Of a stretch of 5,061 bases of DNA, positions 1-5,061 are shown piece by piece. Position numbers and translations under genes: made by a program. Positions within the stretch are counted from its first letter, which is position 1. The number at the start of each line of letters is the position of its first letter. Source of the stretch: Comamonadaceae bacterium. GTDB lineage: Bacteria; Pseudomonadota; Gammaproteobacteria; Burkholderiales; Burkholderiaceae_C. The stretch is from positions 1-5,061 of the forward strand of contig CANIRI010000197.1 of the NCBI GenBank assembly GCA_947469815.1, written 5' to 3'. The notes beneath the pieces are model-generated. The model saw nothing but the letters and a program-made list of their open reading frames with translations. It ran no database searches and was not told the DNA's origin.

Positions 1-546
1 CCCGTGCTTGATACCACCATGGCCACTTTGGATCGTAGTCTACGGCAAAGCGTAGGCGTGTCATCCGTCCGGCATGCCTACGAACAAGCACAAAAAGACA
101 TCCGAGCCCAGTGGAAACGGGTAGACCAATGGGCTGGCGAAATGGGCCACATGCGGTCTGCTTCGGAAGCTACAGCGTATGGCGAATCCGCCGGCCCGCA
201 CAGGCCTACAGCCCCGTTGCATCTAGAGCCGTATGAGGAACTTTTGCAACAAGCGTTCGACGGGCACCTTCAGTTTCTCGGCAACAGCCAAGTGCACCGG
301 CTAAAGCAAGCCGATTTCAGGGGCAAGTTGCTCACCGCATTGCGCGCACGCATTGCGCAGATATCCCAGCAAATGTCCCACGAATGTGAAACCTGGCATG
401 CCCAGGCTGCGCAAGCCCTTGGACATCGCCTGCCACCCAGCCAGCGCGCAAACCTCCAAGGGCCCCAGGAAGACAAACTGAAGCAGCTACACCAGACGCT
501 AAACGCCTATTTTTTAGCTTTGGCAGAAACGAATGCCTATGAATGA
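1..546 (+). CDS. Helical protein of uncertain identity, 5' end open (possible C-terminal part of a dynamin-like GTPase)
   Basis: The frame is open from base 1 to a TGA at 544-546, giving about 181 visible residues. A GTG at 4 and an ATG at 19 exist, but neither can be shown to be the true start, so the gene probably begins outside the window. The protein is hydrophilic and mostly alpha-helical, rich in Gln, Ala, Arg and Leu. It has a low-complexity, helix-breaking stretch around residues 55-70 (Gly, Pro, His), and no membrane segment, signal peptide or metal motif. The second half has a FLG...RLKQADF segment, then a long helix with ETWHAQAAQAL, then a Gln/Leu-rich end. This order recalls the C-terminal helical region of dynamin-family GTPases of Burkholderiales (a Leu-Gly patch, an R-L-Q-F segment, then a helix with a Trp and an Ala-Ala-Gln run). 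That is inference from memory. The GTPase G-motifs, if any, would lie to the left. It could equally be an unrelated small helical protein. Confidence 0.6.
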   Translation, partial: PVLDTTMATLDRSLRQSVGVSSVRHAYEQAQKDIRAQWKRVDQWAGEMGHMRSASEATAYGESAGPHRPTAPLHLEPYEELLQQAFDGHLQFLGNSQVHRLKQADFRGKLLTALRARIAQISQQMSHECETWHAQAAQALGHRLPPSQRANLQGPQEDKLKQLHQTLNAYFLALAETNAYE

Positions 547-552
547 ATTCAA

Positions 553-584
553 TTGACAGCATCTACCTGACAAATTACTACAAT
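553..584 (+). promoter_or_regulatory. Candidate sigma-70 promoter for the pil-chp operon
   Basis: A perfect -35 hexamer TTGACA lies at 553-558 and a near-consensus -10 hexamer TACAAT at 579-584, in the AT-richer 79-nt gap before pilG. The spacer is 20 bp, longer than the usual 16-18. A 17-bp spacer would instead use TACTAC at 576-581, a poorer match. It is the only gap in the window wide enough for a conventional intergenic promoter, which favours a start here, but the match is by eye only. Confidence 0.35.
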
Positions 585-612
585 AGTTGCAAACCGTAGA
601 CAGATTTCCATC

Positions 613-623
613 AAGGGAGAGGG
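613..623 (+). promoter_or_regulatory. Ribosome binding site that fixes the pilG start
   Basis: The purine run AAGGGAGAGGG ends two bases before the ATG at 626, and its GGAG core (616-619) sits 6 nt upstream of it. This strong Shine-Dalgarno sequence selects the ATG at 626 over the in-frame ATG at 587. The upstream start would add 13 residues not expected in PilG and would place this site inside the coding region. Confidence 0.75.
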
Positions 624-625
624 CC

Positions 626-1021
626 ATGAATACCCAAAAAGGGGCCACCAAGGTACTGGTGGTCGATGACAGTGCAACCATCCGACGCAGCGCAGAGGCG
701 TTCTTACGTCAAGGCGGCTATGAGGTCATGCTCGCCGAAGACGGCTTTGCCGCGCTGTCGAAGATTGCGAGCCAAAGGCCTGATCTTGTTTTCTGCGACG
801 TCATGATGCCCAGGCTGGACGGGTACCAGACCTGCACCATCCTCAAGCAAAGCGCCGATTTCGCCAACATCCCCGTTGTCATGCTCTCGTCCAAGGACGG
901 TGTTTTTGATAAAGCCCGCGGAAAAATAGCTGGGGCAGCGAGCTACCTGACCAAACCTTTCGGCAAACAGGACCTATTGGATGCGGCAGCCATTTGGACA
1001 AAGTCCGTCCCCGAGCAATAA
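626..1021 (+). CDS. pilG: Twitching motility response regulator PilG (CheY-like)
   Basis: PilG is a single-domain cytoplasmic receiver protein that accepts phosphate from the ChpA kinase. In Pseudomonas it promotes pilus extension and cAMP production. The 131-residue product is a complete receiver domain. The acidic pair is D14-D15, followed by S16. The phospho-acceptor is D58 in CDVMMPRLDGYQTC, the switch Ser is S88 in the MLSSKDG segment, and the conserved Lys is K110 in TKPF. The MMPRLDGYQTC and SSKDG-FDKARGKI segments are hallmarks of PilG rather than of a generic CheY, so the assignment is firm. The start at ATG 626 is chosen from the strong ribosome binding site and because the protein then begins a few residues before beta-1 (KVLVVDD). 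No effector domain follows, so the output must be by protein contact. It is the first gene of the operon, and pilH starts 1 nt after its stop codon. Confidence 0.95.
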   Translation: MNTQKGATKVLVVDDSATIRRSAEAFLRQGGYEVMLAEDGFAALSKIASQRPDLVFCDVMMPRLDGYQTCTILKQSADFANIPVVMLSSKDGVFDKARGKIAGAASYLTKPFGKQDLLDAAAIWTKSVPEQ

Positions 1022-1022
1022 G

Positions 1023-1388
1023 ATGACCGTTCAAAACATCCTGCTCGTCGACGACTCCAAAACGGAGACCTTGGTGCTGTCCGAACTTCTGACGTCTGCC
1101 GGTTACAGCGTCGCCACTGCCGGTACCGCCGAAGAAGCTTGGAATCACCTGCAAACCGATCTTCCCGATTTGATCCTCCTGGACGTGGTGATGCCAGGTG
1201 CCAATGGTTTTGAGTTCACCCGCCGCTTGCAACGAACGTCGAAGTACGCGGGTCTGCCCATTTTTCTGTGCTCCAGTAAAAATCTGACCAGCGATAGGCT
1301 TTGGGGCCTGCGCCAAGGAGCCACGGGCTACTTCACCAAACCGGTGGACGCCGCCGACCTGCTGGCCGCAATTCAAGCCCTCAAATAG
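1023..1388 (+). CDS. pilH: Twitching motility response regulator PilH (CheY-like)
   Basis: PilH is the second stand-alone receiver of the Pil-Chp system. In Pseudomonas it counteracts PilG, either by favouring retraction or as a phosphate sink for ChpA. The 121 residues form one receiver domain: acidic pair D10-D11 (VDDSKTE), phospho-acceptor D54 in LLDVVMPGANGF, switch Ser S84, and Lys K106 in FTKPVD. The VMPG-NGF segment, and a TSDRLWGLRQGA segment resembling the TD-WG-RQGA of known PilH proteins, separate it from PilG. The ATG at 1023 lies one base after the pilG TAA and has only a weak GAG at 1013-1015 in front, so translation is probably coupled to pilG. An in-frame ATG at 981 would add 14 residues overlapping pilG and place non-family sequence before beta-1, so it is rejected. 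All catalytic residues are present, so the domain should be active. Confidence 0.93.
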   Translation: MTVQNILLVDDSKTETLVLSELLTSAGYSVATAGTAEEAWNHLQTDLPDLILLDVVMPGANGFEFTRRLQRTSKYAGLPIFLCSSKNLTSDRLWGLRQGATGYFTKPVDAADLLAAIQALK

Positions 1389-1397
1389 CGATTGCAG

Positions 1398-1943
1398 ATG
1401 GCTTACCAAGAGCGCAACGACGGGGCACAGGAACCTCAGGCCCGAACTGGGGAAGCCACCCCACACGGGTCATCACCGGCAAAGTGGCTGGCATGCATGG
1501 CGCCGCAACATCGCTACCTGTTCGCTTTGGAGCACACGGGCGAAGTCATCCGGGGTGCAACGATTACCAAATTACCCTTTACCCACGCTTGGTTTTGCGG
1601 GCTCATCAGCGTGCGGGGCAAGCTGCACGGGGTCATTGACTTACCCGGCTTCTTGGCCACCCATAAGGGGGATATGCCGCAGGAATCCAGCGGCCTGGAG
1701 CACCCGGCGCATGAAGTCAGCGGCTGCATCGTGACCCTTGGCGCGGCGCTGGGATGGCCGTGCGGCCTGGTTGTGGGAAAGCTGGAAGGCCTGCGCAGCC
1801 CTGGCGACTTCCAGCGCGTTTCCAGCCGCCTGGTCAATCACAGCCCCTTGATCAGCGGCATCTACCGTGACCCCGGCGATAGCCAATGGCTAGAGGTTAA
1901 CTTGATCGACTTGGTCGCGTCCGCTATGGCGCGCTCCCATTAG
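1398..1943 (+). CDS. pilI: CheW-like adaptor protein PilI
   Basis: PilI is a cytoplasmic CheW-domain scaffold that links the receptor PilJ to the kinase ChpA in the polar chemosensory array. The 181-residue product has a polar, probably disordered N-terminus (about residues 1-28) and then a CheW-like beta-barrel domain. Visible signs are the strand RYLFALEHTGEVIRG (39-53), the core GLISVRGKLHGVIDLPGFL (68-86), which matches the CheW N-x-RG-x-x-x-P-I-x-D-L pattern with R73 at the conserved Arg, and a later CGLVVGKLEGL strand pair. The sequence diverges from classical CheW, as is usual for PilI, so the name rests on the motif plus its place between pilH and pilJ. The stop of pilH is 9 nt upstream. 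A TTG at 1392 is also in frame, but ATG 1398 is preferred. No strong Shine-Dalgarno sequence is visible, suggesting coupling to pilH. Confidence 0.88.
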   Translation: MAYQERNDGAQEPQARTGEATPHGSSPAKWLACMAPQHRYLFALEHTGEVIRGATITKLPFTHAWFCGLISVRGKLHGVIDLPGFLATHKGDMPQESSGLEHPAHEVSGCIVTLGAALGWPCGLVVGKLEGLRSPGDFQRVSSRLVNHSPLISGIYRDPGDSQWLEVNLIDLVASAMARSH

Positions 1944-1961
1944 CTTGGAACCAGAATTACT

Positions 1962-4076
1962 ATGAACACAGCCGACACCGGCGATGACGCAACCATCACC
2001 TTGCCGTTTTTCTTGGGACGACGTAGACCCCGGGAATTTCGCCGGATATTCACCAGCGTTTTGGCCTTCAGCCTGCCCTTGGTGATCGTGTCCTGGGGCT
2101 ACCAGTACCTGGAGGAGCGGTCTGTCCTACCCAAAATCATCGCATCCAGCACGATGGCAGGCGATATGCAGCACCTGGGTCGCGCTGCCGGCCTGGCCTT
2201 GGAAGGAGGCGCTAGCGCACTGGACCAGTTGTCCTTGCGCTCCCAATCACTGGGCGAATCGCTCAGCGTGTTGCAGGCCGATGACCCCTTCAGCGCACTC
2301 TGGGGTGAATCGACGATCCGTGCAGAACGCACGGCAAACATCGCGGCACTGGTGCGGCAAGCCCAATTGGCGGCCCGACGCGTAACCGACATGCAAGGCA
2401 CGCCCCAGACGCACCGGCAACTGGCCCAATCGCTTGCAGATGATTTAAGCCGCTACGAAGACGCATTGCGAGCAACGGCGCTTTTCAAACCGGCCGTCAT
2501 GCTAAGTCCTGCCGATTTGGAAACATGGAATGCCCTGGAGTCCACGGCCGCACTGACGACGCAGTGGGGCCTACAACTGCGCTCCGACAAGGACAGCGCG
2601 GAGCTGGTCGCACCCATGCTTGCCGAACTGGCAGCGCTGCGCCAGCGTGAAGCCGCAGTGGGGCTGGCCCTGTCCAACCCGCGTGCCGCGGTGCCGCAGG
2701 GCCTGGCACCGGGTGCCCATGCAGAGAAGCTGATGCAAACCGCACAATCCATCGAAGAAAAGGCCCGCGCACTAGGCAACGGGCTCGACGGCATACAAGA
2801 CATGCAGGGTCTTGTACTCCAAATAGCGTCGGGCTCGGAGCAAATCGACGCCGAAGTGCGGGCACTCAACCAGGTCCTGCAGAGCGGCCTGTACCAAAAC
2901 AGCGCTGCGTGGGTGGCCGATATGCTGCTGCGCGCCCTGCTGTTGATTGCATTGGTTGGATTGTTGTACCTGCGGTTTTCCAAACAAGATCTTGCGCAGC
3001 GCCAGGCTGATAACCTGCGCCAAAACGCGATCCTGCAACTGCAGTGGGCCGAGGCCGCCGCACAGGACGCCAAACAAGCCAACGAAACTACGCAACTGGC
3101 CATCTTTCGCCTGATGCAGGAATTGCAGGATATCGCCTCAGGCGACCTGAGCAAGCGGACAACTGTCAGCGAAGACTTAACCGGCGGCATCGCAGACGCG
3201 ATCAACTACACGGTCGAGGAACTGCGCGTGCTGGTGATCGGCGTGCTGCGTACCGCCGAGCGTGTGACCTCGACGACGGCCCAGGTGGACGCCACCTCAC
3301 TGGTTCTGCTGGAATCCTCTCGCAACCAACTGGCGGCTATGCGCGGTGCCGGCCAATCGGTTGTGCATCTGGCTGGCCGAGTCGACGCCGTATCGGCGCA
3401 AGCCGAGGCGTCTGCCGAGGTAGCCCGTCAATCGCGAGCGGCAGCTCAATCAGGCTTAAGCGCCGTGCAGGAAGCCATCAGCAGCATCGACACGCTGCGA
3501 GACCATGTCCATGAGACATCCAAGCGCATCAAACGCCTAGGCGAATCGTCCCAGGAAATCGGCGAAATCACTGCGCTGATTTCCGAGATCACCGCACAAA
3601 CCAATCTGCTGGCCGTCAACGCCGCCATACAGGCGGCATCGGCCGGTGAGGCTGGCAGGGGGTTTTCGGTGGTAGCTGAAGAGGTGGGCCAACTGGCCGA
3701 ACGCTGTGCGAATGCGGCACGGCAAATCACCACACTGGTTCTTGGCATACAGACCGACACCCAAACAGCCATCGCAGCGATGGAGCGATCGGCCCAGAGT
3801 GTTGTGGAAGGTACGCGGCTATCCGACCGCGCAGGCGTAGCGCTCACAGACATCAACCAACTGTCGGGTGATGTGAGCACGCGTATTGAGCAAATCGCCA
3901 GCGTCGCCAGCCAGGAATCTGCATCCGCCAAGGCGGTGGCCCACAACATGCAAGACATTGTCGCCTTGATCGAGCAGACATCACACGGCACCCAGCTGAA
4001 TGCCGACAAGGTGCGGGGCTTGCGCGGCGCGGCCGACGATCTGCGCGAGTCAGTCGCCCGCTTCAACGTGGCTTGA
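1962..4076 (+). CDS. pilJ: Type IV pilus methyl-accepting chemotaxis receptor PilJ
   Basis: PilJ is the inner-membrane chemoreceptor of the Pil-Chp system. It relays surface or pilus-linked signals to PilI and ChpA. The 704 residues are close to the usual PilJ length (about 680-750). Order of parts: a short basic cytoplasmic N-terminus (RRRPREFRR at 20-28); a first membrane helix at about 30-47; a helical periplasmic region at about 50-313, expected to hold the tandem PilJ-type sensor domains; a second membrane helix at about 321-338; a HAMP-like region at about 380-430 ([24 protein letters not shown]); and a long coiled-coil signalling domain to the end. The hairpin tip that contacts CheW and CheA is clear at 540-582, with [14 protein letters not shown] and [15 protein letters not shown]. 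The Gln at 557, in place of the usual Glu, also occurs in Pseudomonas PilJ. The C-terminus (ARFNVA) carries no CheR-tethering pentapeptide. The start is ATG 1962, 18 nt after pilI, with a weak GGAA at 1947-1950. Confidence 0.95.
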   Translation: MNTADTGDDATITLPFFLGRRRPREFRRIFTSVLAFSLPLVIVSWGYQYLEERSVLPKIIASSTMAGDMQHLGRAAGLALEGGASALDQLSLRSQSLGESLSVLQADDPFSALWGESTIRAERTANIAALVRQAQLAARRVTDMQGTPQTHRQLAQSLADDLSRYEDALRATALFKPAVMLSPADLETWNALESTAALTTQWGLQLRSDKDSAELVAPMLAELAALRQREAAVGLALSNPRAAVPQGLAPGAHAEKLMQTAQSIEEKARALGNGLDGIQDMQGLVLQIASGSEQIDAEVRALNQVLQSGLYQNSAAWVADMLLRALLLIALVGLLYLRFSKQDLAQRQADNLRQNAILQLQWAEAAAQDAKQANETTQLAIFRLMQELQDIASGDLSKRTTVSEDLTGGIADAINYTVEELRVLVIGVLRTAERVTSTTAQVDATSLVLLESSRNQLAAMRGAGQSVVHLAGRVDAVSAQAEASAEVARQSRAAAQSGLSAVQEAISSIDTLRDHVHETSKRIKRLGESSQEIGEITALISEITAQTNLLAVNAAIQAASAGEAGRGFSVVAEEVGQLAERCANAARQITTLVLGIQTDTQTAIAAMERSAQSVVEGTRLSDRAGVALTDINQLSGDVSTRIEQIASVASQESASAKAVAHNMQDIVALIEQTSHGTQLNADKVRGLRGAADDLRESVARFNVA

Positions 4077-4089
4077 TGCCAGCACCTGC

Positions 4090-5061
4090 ATGCCGCACCC
4101 TTCGATCGAAACCGAAAATCCTGTAGCCGGCGCAAAAGACCTGGGGCCACTGGTCTGGGTGCTGAATGATCTGCGCCAATCGATCCCTATGGCGACCATG
4201 GCTTTGTGCCGAGCAGCCAAAGAGTCCCGATCCGCAGCGCGTATGGGCGAGGGCTGGCCAGACGACAGCAGCCTGCTGGCCGCACAACACCAATTCGAAC
4301 AAGCCGCCGGTGCCCTGGCCATCGTTGGCCAATTGGAGGCGGCAAAAATATGCGCTGCAGCCAAGGCTGCGACTGCGGTCTTCATCCAAAAACCGGCTGC
4401 TTGCACGGAAGAGGCAGCGGCTAGCATCCACCGCGCAGGTCAGGCCGTCATCAACTTTTTGCAAGCGCACTTAAGCGGGTATGACTATTCTGCGGTGGCG
4501 CTTTTTCCGAGCTACCGGGAAATCCTTCCTATCAGCGGCGCACAGCACTTCCATCCTGCGGATTTGTGGCAGCCGACATGGCGCTGGCAGATACTCCCTC
4601 GACCAACGCTGCCCGCCGCTGCAATGCAATGGGCTGTAGACAACACGGGGGAGTTTGACAGTGCCTTACTGGGATGCATCCGCAGTGCCGACCCCGCTTC
4701 GGCGCACGCGCTCACCGGTTTGTGCAGCGCCTTGGCGCAGCGCAGCAGCGATGAACGGCACAGCAGCTACTGGCATATAGCGGCCGGTTTTTTCGAGGCT
4801 GTCAGCTTGAAGCTTCTGGTTCATACCGTCGAAATCAAGCGCACGATGGCCGATATCCGCGGATCATTGATGCGGCAGCACGCCGGCGCAAACGAGTTGA
4901 AACGGCATGCCCGGGAGATGGTTTTTTTCTGCGCGTGCGCGCGTCCGCAACCGGATTCGCAGGCACCCCATTTGCAAGCGGTTCGCACAGGCTATGGTTT
5001 GAATGGAACGTCCGATATCGACTACCAAACCGATGTTTTTAGCAATCGCGATCCCCAAAAA
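4090..5061 (+). CDS. chpA: Chemotaxis histidine kinase ChpA (PilL), N-terminal 324 residues, cut by the window edge
   Basis: ChpA is the very large hybrid CheA-type kinase of the Pil-Chp system, usually around 2000 residues with several Hpt domains, a kinase core, a CheW-like domain and a C-terminal receiver. Only the first 324 residues are here, with no stop codon before base 5061. The start DLGPLVWVLNDLRQSI (residues 17-32), the SAVALFPSYREI segment followed by HPADLWQPTWRW, and the AAGFFEA and MVFFCACA helices match my recollection of Burkholderiales ChpA N-termini. This region is related to the Pseudomonas scaffold FimL and should be mostly helical. No Hpt HxxKG motif, kinase N- or G-box, or receiver is present yet, as all lie further right. 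ATG 4090 is 13 nt after pilJ and has no strong Shine-Dalgarno sequence. The ATG at 4076 that overlaps the pilJ stop is out of frame and ends after 16 codons. Confidence 0.9.
   Translation, partial: MPHPSIETENPVAGAKDLGPLVWVLNDLRQSIPMATMALCRAAKESRSAARMGEGWPDDSSLLAAQHQFEQAAGALAIVGQLEAAKICAAAKAATAVFIQKPAACTEEAAASIHRAGQAVINFLQAHLSGYDYSAVALFPSYREILPISGAQHFHPADLWQPTWRWQILPRPTLPAAAMQWAVDNTGEFDSALLGCIRSADPASAHALTGLCSALAQRSSDERHSSYWHIAAGFFEAVSLKLLVHTVEIKRTMADIRGSLMRQHAGANELKRHAREMVFFCACARPQPDSQAPHLQAVRTGYGLNGTSDIDYQTDVFSNRDPQK

Noticed and set aside
394..409. TGGCATG-like sequence resembling the -24 element of a sigma-54 promoter
   Set aside because: The matching -12 GC element is not at the required spacing, and the site lies inside a coding frame more than 200 nt before pilG.
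562..600. Short inverted repeat TCTAC / GTAGA in the gap before pilG, considered as a terminator or operator
   Set aside because: The arms are only 5 bp with a loop of about 29 nt and no T-run follows, so it is not distinguishable from chance.
879..1466. 195-codon open frame on the - strand across pilG, pilH and pilI
   Set aside because: It lies antisense to three well-supported genes, has no recognisable domain, and is the kind of long shadow frame expected in GC-rich coding DNA.
2453..3205. 250-codon open frame on the - strand inside pilJ
   Set aside because: Its composition is Ser/Cys/Arg-rich, typical of the antisense of a helical Ala/Gln-rich protein. It overlaps the periplasmic, membrane and HAMP-like parts of pilJ and shows no ribosome binding site or motif.
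3446..4150. 234-codon open frame on the - strand over the end of pilJ
   Set aside because: It is a shadow of the conserved receptor signalling domain, with a Ser/Ala/Cys-rich translation and no family features.
4063..4474. Overlapping short open frames on both strands at the start of chpA
   Set aside because: The + frame beginning at 4090 gives a recognisable ChpA N-terminus and stays open to the window end, so these short frames are shadows.
4928..4945. Alternating purine-pyrimidine run (GCGCGTGCGCGCG type), considered as a Z-DNA or regulatory element
   Set aside because: It encodes part of a conserved helix of ChpA (CACAR) and is explained by GC-rich codon use.

Overview
The window carries the first part of a type IV pilus (twitching motility) chemosensory operon, all on the + strand, in the order pilG - pilH - pilI - pilJ - chpA. 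It is preceded by the 3' part of a gene of uncertain identity. The DNA is GC-rich (about 60% by eye). The PilG, PilH and ChpA sequences resemble those of Burkholderiales (Betaproteobacteria, perhaps a Comamonadaceae relative). That placement rests on recalled sequence features, not on a database search.

Layout: 1-546 is an alpha-helical, hydrophilic protein, open at the left edge and possibly the C-terminal region of a dynamin-like GTPase. Positions 547-625 form the only intergenic gap of any size, with a candidate promoter and a strong Shine-Dalgarno sequence for pilG. Two CheY-like receiver proteins follow: PilG at 626-1021 and PilH at 1023-1388, only 1 nt apart. A CheW-like adaptor, PilI, lies at 1398-1943. 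A two-pass membrane chemoreceptor, PilJ, lies at 1962-4076. The N-terminal 324 residues of the ChpA histidine kinase start at 4090 and run off the right edge. Gaps inside the operon are 1, 9, 18 and 13 nt, so the five genes are almost certainly co-transcribed, and no terminator is visible between them.

How the genes work together (established mainly in Pseudomonas aeruginosa): PilJ receives a surface or pilus-linked signal in the periplasm. PilI couples PilJ to the kinase ChpA. ChpA phosphorylates PilG and PilH, which act on pilus extension and retraction and, in Pseudomonas, on cAMP production. Here pilJ is followed directly by chpA, with no pilK-type methyltransferase gene in between.

No mobile element, CRISPR array, RNA gene or clearly new system is visible. 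The least explained item is the gene fragment at the left edge.
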